Assembly: GCA_023053685.1 (NCBI GenBank)
Contig: JALIGW010000003.1
Span: 50,549,996 to 50,613,995 of the forward strand
Origin: Diadophis punctatus similis
Taxonomy: Eukaryota; Chordata; Lepidosauria; Squamata; Dipsadidae
Direction of reading: 5' to 3'
Length of the DNA: 64,000 nucleotides
How positions within the stretch are numbered: position 1 is the stretch's first letter; each line of letters begins with the position of its first letter. Of the stretch, positions 54,101 through 64,000 are shown piece after piece. The notes below the pieces were generated by a model. It was given only the letters and a program-made list of their open reading frames with translations. It did not search any database and had not been told where the DNA came from. The position numbers and the translations under genes are program-made.

Positions 54101-55778
54101 TTCTTTTGGTTGACTAACTAAAGGCAAGGGTCATCAGGAAAATGCTTGTAACAATTAGCTGGCAATAGCATTTGTAAAACTACCGGTAGACAAATAATGC
54201 AGTTCTTCTGTACAACAGCCCTTCTGTATTTGTTTTCATCTCAGTGGCAATTCTGTATTTGTTTTGAATTGATTTCCCCCCCCCATACCTCTTTTTCTCA
54301 ATTCTCTTTAACTTTTTGTATGATTGTGTTAAAGAAAAGCGAGTCCTGAGAAATTACCAATTATCCTCATACATTTGCTATTATTATACTGCTCTTGAAT
54401 TTCAGCAAACGAGAAAACTTCAGGTTGAAAGACTCCAAGAAACCATATCTCAGCATAGAATTCTGCAACTATCCTGCCAGCATAGATGCCTATGTTGAAT
54501 ACCGGTTTTGCTCTGTGGCTGATGCCAGCCAGGCTCAAACTGACATTGCTAACAAAATTGTCATCTGCCAGCCATTTTCGGTTAAGTATTATTTATTGGG
54601 TCTTTCATCTACATTTTAGGATCTTAAAAATTGTCTATAAAACCAAATTGGAAATAACAGTTTTAGTGCCCCAAATGTTAGATGCAGACTATGAGGTCAA
54701 GCTATCCCAGATAAAAGAAGTCTATCTTGTTAAATCAGCCTTTCAGGTGTTATTTTGGCCATTAAAATATGTTACAAGGAAGCCAGATTTTTTTTAATTA
54801 ACTAGGTGGTGGTGTTTTTTTAACAAGAACAAAACTGGAGTTTTTGCTTCATTCAGGAAAGAGCTACCTTGGGATCCAAGTGAGAATGTTTAGAATCAGT
54901 GATTATGCATAGTACTGCTGTCTAGGAAAGGTTGACTGGATTCCAATCATTGCAAAATTCTCAGAATTTTTTAAATTTATCCTAATAGTTTTCATTCTCC
55001 TTCACAGGCTTATGGCTGGTGCCCAGATGGGTTGAAATGTACACAATCTCACAATATTGATCTAATAATTAATGAGGATGAGAATCAGAAAGAAGAGAAG
55101 CGGAAGACAAGAAAACAGAAATGGAAACGGCGGAAGAACGTAGCAGAGTCGACAAAAGAAGTTGAACTGAGCAGCCCCATGAATGATGTAAAGTTGGCTT
55201 GGGATAAGGAAAAAGGTTCCCCTTCCAAACAGTCTTGCCCTAGTAACGTGATTGCTCCTATTGTAGATAGTGCAGATGCAGAAAGAGTGTCTGGTAATGG
55301 GGAGACTTCAATGGATGTGGAACAAGAACTAGTTTCCAACAGTGCAGTTTATGTCAGTGTTGATGGGAATGCTGCCAGTGCCACAAACAATGAGAGTGTC
55401 ATTTCTTCACCATTCAAAGACTTCCAGCAGGAAAAGGCAATAGGAAGCGAAGGAGCAGAGCCAAAAGCCCAGTTACAGAGTGATTCTGCAGTGACCACTT
55501 TGCCTGTCACAGGTAACGTAGCACCATCTAATTGTTCACGAGGGAGTATTCACCGGGCTGGGTTTGATGCCTTCATGACAGGCTACATAATAGCATACAT
55601 CCAGATGCTCAAGAATGATAAACAGAGCGACTCAAATGACGGGCCTTGGTTACCACAGTGCTACAACAAATTGTACCTTAGTGGAAAGTCTGTGCCTCTT
55701 CAGATTGTGAAAAGTTTGTTTTCTAAATCTTCCAAAGCCCACAACCAAAAGATGAAATTGGTATGGGACAGTAGTTAA
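51171..55778 (+). CDS. TOE1: TOE1 target of EGR1, snRNA 3' exonuclease (7 exons seen)
   Basis: Coding exons: 51171-51281, 51435-51475, 51985-52081, 52523-52681, 53158-53417, 54406-54580 and 55008-55778. All introns are GT-AG and phases join to 537 aa (human about 510). TOE1 is a nuclear DEDD-type deadenylase that matures snRNA 3' ends in Cajal bodies. Seen: AVDTELSGLG (first Asp-Glu pair spans the first intron), [26 protein letters not shown], and a CCCH zinc finger C-x8-C-x5-C-x3-H ([20 protein letters not shown]) split by the last intron. A Lys/Arg-rich nuclear signal ([14 protein letters not shown]) and the family's C-terminal FDAFMTGY...[11 protein letters not shown] block follow. The ATG sits 10 nt after an acceptor and the frame is open to the splice site, so an upstream exon may extend the N-terminus. 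Confidence 0.96.
53620..53758. mobile_element. 139-bp hAT MITE in a TOE1 intron
   Basis: Begins CAGCGAACCGG and ends CTCACTACTG, with exact 8-bp TSD GTTGGGGG (53612-53619 and 53759-53766). Contains ctgcgcatgcatgagcgaaccgg. Related to 8469-8645. Confidence 0.8.
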
Positions 55779-56653
55779 AAGTAAATACCATACTGCTCAG
55801 GATCACAGATAATGCTATTACTACAAATTGTTTTCTTGAAGCCGCAATACTCAAACCAGAGCTGCTAGAGAGACATTAATAAGACATGATAGAATATGTG
55901 CAGCAGCCTGAATGGGTTATGGATTTTATTTTTAAATGTTTGTAAAATTATGTATTAAATTTTCCCATTGGGGATAGAACCTTTACACTGTAGAAGCATT
56001 TTTTTTTCAAATGCTTAAGCAAGCACTTTCTTTTACAAGGCTGGTGCACAAATGTGTGTGTTCGTGTTCACACAATGCCTCTTGGGGAATGGCAATGCAT
56101 TTTATGAGAAGACAGCTGGCATCAGTTTTCAAGCAGCCTTGTAAATTTTCCCAAAAAATCATATGCCTACACCATTCAGAGAAGTGCTTTATTTTTAATC
56201 AAGGGAACTGTGGAAAAGCTTTTTTACATGGATTATCTTGCACCATCATCCTAATGTTCATAAGGTCAGGTAGTTGGCTCTATTCCTTGCTCTCTAACGT
56301 CCATGTCTTCAGCAGATGTTGTGAAGTCATTACAGCTCTCCATGCAGTCTAGATGCCTGCTTTATTAGACTTTGCAATTTATAGACTAGCACTTGTTTTT
56401 AAGCAAATGTTTAAAACCGCATTAGCTCCTTTTCAGATATGCCAGCTTGAAGAATCTGACCAGAATAGGTAAGAAGTGCATTACCCACCTTTTTAAACCC
56501 TTGTGAATCCTTGGGAACAGTTATTTCAGTTCTTGCTTAACTCATTCTTTATTAAATTTGAAGATTTAAGCCCCAAACTCTGTACCACAAATATTTTCAT
56601 GTTTTACAAATGGCTTGTAAATCACCATTATAAGGAATCATTTGGCCTTAGAC
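55779..56653 (+). other. TOE1 3' UTR and flank
   Basis: Follows the TOE1 stop. An ATTAAA-type polyadenylation signal (tgtattaaattttccc) occurs near 55951-55956. Later ORFs here (for example 56011-56352) have no recognisable similarity. Confidence 0.45.
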
Positions 56654-56970
56654 CCATGATGGTGAACCTATGGCACGCTTAACCCTAACCCTAACCTTCT
56701 CTGTGGGCACGCGCACCGTCGCCAGCTCTTCCGGGTTCCGTTGCGCGCATGCATGCTGGACAGCTGCTTTCTTCTGGGTTCGGGTGCACATATGAGTGCC
56801 GGAACCCAGGAGAGAGCAGCTGGCCGGTGCGCATGTACGCAACAGAACCCGTAAGAGCAGCTGGCTGCCGCACACATGCGGACCGGCCAGCTGCTCTCTT
56901 CTGGATTCCGGTGCTCCGGCGTGCGCGCGCTTGTCTCGGCACTCAGTGCCGAAAAGGTTAACCATCACTG
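56654..56970. mobile_element. 317-bp non-autonomous hAT element
   Basis: Starts ccatgatggtgaacctatggcac, ends ggttaaccatcactg, exact 8-bp TSD CCTTAGAC (56646-56653 and 56971-56978). The interior is CpG-rich, with repeated gtgcgcatgtacgc/gcacacatgcgg phrases and a short TTAACCCTAACCCTAACC stretch (56679-56696). End sequence resembles hAT-Charlie type families. Confidence 0.8.
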
Positions 56971-56978
56971 CCTTAGAC

Positions 56979-59900
56979 TAACACAGGAGACAAGCTTGTC
57001 TTTTACTAACAGTAGAATGTGGAATAAATGATGCATTAAAGTACTATCCACATGTATTTGAAAATTTGCATTGAAAGCTCCCCACCAACACCTATTTGAA
57101 TCATATTCTTTACTGACAAGAATGCGGTAGAGTTTTCTTTTCAACATATCTGAGTTTGTCTAAAAGATATGGAATGCATACCTGAAATTTCTAATCGAAC
57201 TTTCTGAAATTTTGTGGGACATTTGTTTTGGACAGTGAGAATGCGAACGTTGGGTACCAAATATAAATTCATATATTTTTATAGCAGCCATCTAAATCCA
57301 CTACAAAGCTCTCAAGACTTCAGAAATCTACCTGAATCTGGCCTACCATAACATAAGGTAATAACTGATTTTCTTGTACTACAGTTTGTCATTAGCAAAC
57401 AGCTGGTTGTCTCTCCTTTTTCTGGATATCCTTTTGGAATCATGCCCTCTAGATTGTCCTTAAATGTGATTTATATTATACTGCTTGTTTTTAATTATTT
57501 TAAATCCTTAAGATGGGGTGACAAAAAGTTAAGGAGAAGATAAGGAATTAAAGCCAAATTGTTTGATTTTTTTCCCCACAGTTCTATTGCAGTCTTATTT
57601 TCCTAATGCAAATTAAGCTACTTAACTATTGAGAAAAAACATTAATGCAAGATGGAGTTACAAATTAACATCTGGAAGGCCATAGGCCCCCAGTCCCATT
57701 CTAGTATAATAATTCAAAGGGATATCTATTATTATCTGCCATCAATCTTTATTGAAATAAAATATTGGTGTTTCCCTTATTAAATAATGTTTAGGTTTTT
57801 TGTATCAAAATATTTGACAGACTGGAGACTTTTTATCTGTTAATTTATTGTTGCCAAGTCTTTTTGCAATACAGATCATCAAAGTTATGTATTCCAGTTA
57901 CACACAACAAAACAGTAATGAGATCTCTTGGAAGCTAAAATGTTTTTTTATTAGTCTTATCTATTCCAGATACATTGCTTGGATAGCATTATTTGAAAAC
58001 AACTTTAGTGGGGTCAGTAATGTTCAACTTTTTAAAAATTGTTGCTGGGGGGAGCAATGGAGTAGCTAAAGCTTGTCATTAATACCAAGTTAGGGAAAAG
58101 AAAGCTCAAGCTAACTGGATAGCTCTAGCCAGATGTTATCAACATGTAAGAATGGACAGCAAACTGACAAAATTTGAAATCAATGTAAAGTGATGCAGTA
58201 ATAGCACACACATTTTATATAAATGTTAATACTTACATATTTTATTCTAGAAAAAACTTTAAAATAAAACAATAATTTTGTATTCATCTGTATTGCAAAC
58301 ATATTTGATATTTGAAGGATAACTGTTAAATGTGAAATCGAAAGATAAGAAAAAGCAGCCAAAACAATCAAGAACTGTTTTTGGTATAAGGAAAATGAAA
58401 TCATTTAGATCTTTTCACTTTTTTTTCCTTTAAGGAGGTATAGAAATGGGGTGGTAGGTTAAAAGTAGTGAATAGGTTTTATTGTACACTGCCCAGAGTC
58501 CCTCTGTGAAGGAGATGGGCAGTTAAGTATGATAAATAACTGAAAGAAAAAGGAGAATTTTTTTGCTCAAAATAGAACCTTGAATCATTTAGTGAAAGTT
58601 GACGGTAATTCTGTCCTTGACAAATGCAATTAACTTGAAAACTTCAAGATGGATACATAGATTACTTGGCAAGTAGAAATAACCAAATTAATAGAGCATT
58701 GATCTGTATTGTAAATGAATTTACAAATGCAAATGCCTCAACAGAACTTCTGTCCCATGTTTTGTTACTTGTTTATATGAAAGCATTTAACTTACCAACT
58801 TGACATTGGCTTCAGTTACTAGCTTTTTAATATAAGGTAACTGCAGCTTACACACTATGAAATGTAATGTGTCTTGTCTGGAAACAATTAAATGTTCAAG
58901 ATAATCTACCACCATCATTAATTGTTGGTGAATACACAATTGGAAATATGAAACAAGGGAAAGCACAATAAGGAATTCTTTCTGGAATGAGACAAGCTCT
59001 TCTGGAATCTCACTTTAACAGAAAAAAAGATTACTTTTACAACAAAATACTGGAATGTGTGAATATTAAGTCAGAATGAATGTTTCCCATTTTATATTGC
59101 TCCTTTGCGTCATCAATTTTGTCTTCTCAACCACATATTTGATTTTCTTCTGACAGTAAACTGGGAATGGTTTACAGAAACTGATAAAGAAAACTTGCAG
59201 ATATTTTAAACTACATTTATCTTTGGTTACTTTTTTCAGTTCCAGTGAAACATACTGTTTATGTAATTCTAAGGTGGAGGGAAATCAGACATGAATCAAC
59301 ACATACAAATCAAGATTTGTTTTCCTTAAACATTCATAAATATTTGAAGTATTAGAAAAATGCTTTTTCAAAAATCCTTTTCCTGGCAGTGTTAAATTAT
59401 ACACATGCTATAATTTTTTTTCCTAAGCTTTAATGACAAAATTTATCTATTTACAGACAGCAAATATTAAGACATAAAATTCCTTCATAAATATGAAAAT
59501 AGATCTTATAAAGATCTATAAACTTTAAATCAAATATTTGGCTACCTCAAAGGTTATTTTTGCATAGAAATGTAGTGACATGCAGTATAAACAGCAGCAT
59601 TAAGTGCAAAGAGGAATTATTCAAGTGTCTAGTTAAACTGGCAAGAAATACCAGTGTTCTTGGACAAGATGCAGCAACCAAGAATCCATCGTACACTTTT
59701 TTCCTACTCAGGCATCAATTTGTTACATACATGTATTCACAGTCTTTCATCAGTTGGCCACATGAATATCCTCTAATATTCTTATTAAATGTAATTTAGA
59801 CAAAATTAATGAATTAAAAATAGACTCAGGTTCTGAGAGTGTTTTCAGGTGGCTTATCAAAAGCAACAGGCATCTTTGTTAGCAAATCAAACATGCTGAA

Positions 59901-61795
59901 AAGCAAAACCATCTAGTATTGTGTTTGTACAAATCGTGCATTCATTTGGCCACATTCTGTAGAGAGTACAGATGATGGCCCATAGCTGCTCTGCAATGCT
60001 GGCTTTCCATAGGATGTGATAATAACAGTGTTTACATACTGTATAAGAGGACAGGTTACCTTTATGTTTAACCATCCAATAACTGTAGTTATTGCTTTCT
60101 CAAGCTCCTAAAAAGACAACTTTTATCAAATTGCAGTCTAGAAAGACTTACTTTTGCGTCAAGGACCTAGGTTATCATTAACACTTTATTAAGAAGGCAG
60201 AGCAACCGCAGTAGGAATCCATCATCCCACTTACAAGAGAAGGTACCACTTCTTAGCGTCTGTAAAAAACCAGGAAAATACACAAGGGGAGGGGGAAGGA
60301 GATGTGACCAGAACAAAGTAATTTGTCACATCTAGCCTTCACAAGCAGTAAAAGTGAGAGACTAAAAAGAGTGGAATCTGCAAAGCAAGTTATAAACTAA
60401 TACAGGCAAAGAAACTGAATACTTTCTGGAAGTGAAATGGCCTCTGAGATACATTGCATGCTTGGTGCTTTCCAGAGCTGAGCATAAGTTACATTCATCA
60501 ATTATTTTGCTTTGGATGGGGAGGAGGAAAATGCTACCGAATTCAAAATCACACCACCTGTTTAAGTGTTTATATTTTTCAACTGTTTAAATAAAGCAGC
60601 CTAATAATAACTACTGGGATTCTTTATCACTAATCCTGAAAGAGGAAACAACTAAACTGGAATGAGGTTAGCTACTGGAAGGAACTTGAGGCTGTCATGA
60701 ATGTCTATAAATAAACATAGCTTGCAAACCTGGTCTGCTCAATATTTGTGACTTTGCTTTTATTGCTTCATATTTTGTGAGGATTTGCCCTTTCTACAGT
60801 TTAGTTATGAAGAATGAATGTGAGGAAATCTATGTTCACCAGAATTAATTTCAAGTGTATTCTAACTAGAGGCAAGATTTGGGAGTTTAATCCTTTTTAT
60901 ATAATCTGTATTAATTCCTATTAAGTTCTGAGCATGTAATGCTGGTCTGGATGTGCAAAGAGACTTTAGTATAGCGTTGCTATTTCTGTAGCTTCACTTT
61001 AAAATTTGCTTGCCATTTGAGAAATTTCAAGCAACCTATCTACATAATTTATATAAATTGCACACAGAGACCATGTTTCCGTGTGAGTGAAGCAGATAGA
61101 CTAATTGAAGACATGCATGCAAAGCTGGATTTTAAAAATACGTTGAAGAGAGTTCTTCCACGCAAAACATTTGATGGTGATACATTTCATGTTCTATAAC
61201 AAAGGGAATGAGGTTACTGAAGAGATGAAAATATTCATCTCATTTTGTTTCATGAACAATTTATTCAGAAATGGAACTCTGCTGTTCCTTCAGTAAAACG
61301 GCTGATGGAAAATTTCCTTTCCAGCAAATAAAAACTGGACAAGCAACTAATAATTTAACAAGGAATGCCTGAGGTAGGAATATGCTCGGTTTGCAACTGG
61401 ACTGGAAAAGGTAAGGGAGCTATTGTAGCCAAATCTCATCTTATTTAATAAATTTTAGAGAATTCAGAGTTATATTCTTCCTGTTCATTTAAAGCAAGAG
61501 TGAGGAAGTATCATGTGCAAAACATTCTATTTTGGAACATTTTGATCCAAAATAGGATATTCTGGAAATGAACCAATCCAAAAATGATTTCTTCTAATCA
61601 TGGACCAGGATTTTTTTTGAGTATTTAGAAATGGTTTGATACGTTGAACTACTTCCAGAGTAGGTGGTTTTTTGAAACTGAAATTCCCATGATAGAAAAT
61701 CTTGTACAAGTCTTTGCGTAACCTGTGGTAATAATGGACTCCCAACTCATCAGCCCTTGTTAATGGCCAGAACAGTTGTGGTTGTAGTCCAGTAA
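56979..61795. other. TOE1-TESK2 convergent interval, no gene recognised
   Basis: AT-rich, with few recognisable repeats. Short ORFs (57848-58069, 59560-59799, 61017-61199) have no recognisable similarity or splice context. Part of the right side is probably TESK2 3' UTR. Confidence 0.4.
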
Positions 61796-61799
61796 GATC

Positions 61800-61925
61800 T
61801 AAATCAACTGTCTTTAACTTTAAGCAACCTCCAAAAGTATAAACTTCAATTCCCAGAATATTCCAACAATGGACATTGTTCAGAATACTGGGATTTAAAA
61901 TTCATACTTTGAAGGTTGGCCAGGA
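61800..61925. repeat. old palindromic MITE copy
   Basis: tttaactttaagcaacc...aacttcaattcccagaata and the reverse-complementary tactgggatttaaaattcat...aaggttgg are a diverged copy of the 135-bp palindromes at 3344 and 14830. No TSD is recognisable. Confidence 0.5.
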
Positions 61926-62374
61926 TAAGTAAAACTGGTTTAGGACAATCTGCCCCCCAGATTATTTTAAATATATTCTATATAAATATTTATTGCTGCT
62001 TGGCATTTTACTGCTAATGAGACAAAGATTTTGAAGGTTCAGGAGATACTAAATTCTTAAAAACATTTAACAGAACCTAAACAGTATGAATAACACAAAT
62101 AGAAACACAGAGAGAGGCCCATAATCCCACTATCTCTATAACTGTGACCCTGCATAAATCAGGCATTCAACAGCAAACCTTCTTCCTATATTAGCTTCTT
62201 CCTGAGGTATGCCGAGAACTCCTTTCATACATCCTTGCATGCATACAATCTCTCATAATACATTTTAGAATTTTCAAATGGACTACACTGTTTTAGAGAC
62301 ATTTGATACAGGAAGTTAAAACCAGAGTAGCTAATAGGAGTGTATCATCATCACCATCATCCAATGGTTGGCTT

Positions 62375-63381
62375 TTAAATGTCACATTTCGGCTGTCCAC
62401 TTATTGATGCTGGTTTGTCTGAAGGCAGCAGAGAAACATTTGAAGTGTCGCTATCCACCACTTCAAGGAAAGTGGAGTCTCTGCCTTGCTGTGAGGAAGG
62501 AGTAGTACTGAGCAACCGTTTAGAAGATTCCAATTTAGTGGAAGGCATATTCCTTTGAGTTTCATCTTCCACCTCCATTTCTTCAGAGGTGGTACAGCTC
62601 ATGAACATTTCTGGGAATTGATTTTCTGGGTAGTCTAAATTGTGTACTAAGGTATTAGCCACTTGGCCAGAAGTGTCTTGCAGCACTTGTCCCTCAGGCT
62701 TTCCAAGTTCTGCCTCTTCAGCTGAACATTTTACAGAATACCCATTTTTGTTTAGAGGCTCCAGTTCATCAGAACAATCCATTTCCTCCTCTTGCAGAAG
62801 TGGAGGATGCAAGTCCTGCCTATGTTGTTTAACCTGAAAAGGGGGGATCTCAGATACACCATACTTATTACTGCACAGCAGTCTCTGGCGCACCTCAGCC
62901 CCTAGCTGGATGGGATCACAGCTACTGATTGTTGAAGAGAGATCTCCAAATGTACTATAATCTTTATGAACAAATTTAGGAGAAACTGGAAGTGATCTGC
63001 TCCTCCTCCCAGGAAAGTCTTGCCAATCATAGGCATAGGTGTGCTTGAACAGTGGCTGGCTCATCTTTTGACATCCTGTTGCTTCTGGAGAGTGCAGGTC
63101 AAATACCAGAGATATCACAGATTTGCTAGGCATGTCAAAAAATTTTATTTTCCCCCCTTTCAAGTCTTCCCTAGAATTGAAAGGGTTGACTTTTCGACTT
63201 GCCCCTTTGCTTGGTGTATAATATGGATCCTGAACATTTATCTTGCAGGAAGGTTTCCGAGAGAAGATGTCTGACTGACTGCGTGATAGCCAGATGTTGC
63301 GCCGTGGTCGGGGTGATTTAGGTGGAATCTTGTCATCCAATGAGCTCAGCCTTTTGATACCTTGTCCCCTCTCTAGCAATC
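62375..63381 (-). CDS. TESK2: TESK2 last coding exon (dual-specificity testis-specific kinase 2, C-terminus)
   Basis: A 1,007-bp exon on the minus strand, after the acceptor ttttttag (63382-63384), with TGA/TAA-type stop at 62375-62377; the protein continues upstream beyond the window. It encodes about 335 residues after the kinase domain. Seen family blocks: SPRPRRNIWLSRSQSDIFSRK, DPYYTPSKGASRKVNPFNSREDL, GGKIKFFDMPSKSVISLVFDL, RRSRSLPVSP and EEMEVED, which match remembered TESK2 but not the shorter TESK1 tail. TESK2 is a LIM-kinase/TESK family kinase that phosphorylates cofilin. It is convergent with TOE1, as in human. Confidence 0.93.
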
Positions 63382-64000
63382 CTAAAAAATAAAATCAGAT
63401 TTTAATCTTCATATTACCTCAGTGACAAATCTGGACTCACATACACACACGGGAAGATAATCAATATAAATGTGATATTCTCATATCCTCCACAACCATA
63501 CACCCTTAGGAGGTTTACAAATTCTCATAGAGCTCTTCATCATTAGAAATGATTTTTCAATCTATTTTGTATAAGCCATTTTTATAGACAGAGAATGCAA
63601 TCTATCACATATTGTTATATTTTGTCTTTATACTCTACATGTCTTCTATCCCTCAAATGCATAAAATACTTAGAAATAGCTAATATGACAACAAATATAT
63701 TATTTTCCAATTATTTGTATACCCTAAAAGTCTTCCCAAGGGTGAAAGTTAAAGAGGACACTCCCCTTTTAATTAAAAGACAATGTTTTCCAGAAGTGAG
63801 GTTTCCCTGGAGCAAAAGACACCCCTATGCTGTGAAAAGGGCAGGCAAACAATAATACTTCCCTGTGGAAGTGGTTATATTCCACATCAGCCTTGAAACA
63901 GCACATTGTCCAATGTAGAAACTAGGATACACAGCACTTGAGCTTGGGGGGAAAATCTGTTAAATACATTTAAATAAGAAGTCACTAAACAAAGCAGCTA
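63382..64000 (-). other. TESK2: TESK2 intron
   Basis: Upstream intron of the TESK2 last exon; no further exon recognised before the window ends. Confidence 0.7.

Noticed and set aside
61017..61199. 60-aa ORF (RVSEADRLIEDMHAKLDFK...)
   Set aside because: Looks protein-like by composition but has no recognisable family and no splice sites; could be chance or old repeat, so not annotated as a gene.

Overview
The window is vertebrate nuclear DNA, almost certainly from a squamate reptile and most likely a snake. Four genes can be followed exon by exon, with introns, GT/AG junctions and consistent phase: a selenoprotein P-like gene (SELENOP2 type, minus strand, about 5.5-10.2 kb), HPDL (plus, 32.1-33.3 kb), MUTYH (minus, 37.5-48.7 kb) and TOE1 (plus, 51.2-55.8 kb). 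The last coding exon of TESK2 (minus, 62.4-63.4 kb) follows. From memory, HPDL-MUTYH-TOE1-TESK2 is the order and orientation on human 1p34. The squamate/snake assignment rests on the repeats: a tRNA-derived SINE of the Sauria type, CR1 and L3-like LINEs, one carrying an AATAG microsatellite tail, and many short hAT elements with clean 8-bp target-site duplications (TSDs), two of them with SPIN-like ends.

Layout. 1-5.4 kb is repeat-rich intergenic DNA. 5.5-10.2 kb holds SELENOP2, whose frame contains an in-frame UGA (selenocysteine, in a U-x-x-C motif); a textbook SECIS hairpin lies in its 3' UTR. 10.2-17.6 kb is intergenic and includes a 985-bp element with an 8-bp TSD that carries a captured piece of a TRUB2 first exon. 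17.6-27.4 kb is a complete endogenous retrovirus on the minus strand: identical-looking 509-bp LTRs, a 4-bp TSD, a tRNA-Arg-type primer binding site and open gag, pol and env. It sits inside an older LINE. 27.8-33.4 kb is a probable HPDL promoter/5' exon, repeats and the HPDL coding exon. 34.2-35.7 kb holds two head-to-head LINE tails. 37-49 kb is MUTYH, with hAT, CR1 and microsatellite insertions in its introns. 48.7-51.2 kb is the divergent MUTYH/TOE1 interval. 55.8-62.4 kb is the convergent TOE1/TESK2 interval.

The genes are not an operon. SELENOP2 should be a secreted, His-rich, single-Sec thioredoxin-fold protein. HPDL is a mitochondrial dioxygenase-like protein. MUTYH removes A opposite 8-oxoG. 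TOE1 is a nuclear 3' deadenylase for snRNAs. TESK2 is a LIM-kinase-related kinase.

Most striking points: the SELENOP2/SECIS pair (any stop-based gene finder would truncate this gene at codon 65); the young, structurally intact provirus with an unusual Env; the transposon carrying host exon sequence; and the recurrence of a perfect NRF1-type palindrome inside several unrelated hAT families. All identities come from reading the sequence and remembered family features; no database search was run.
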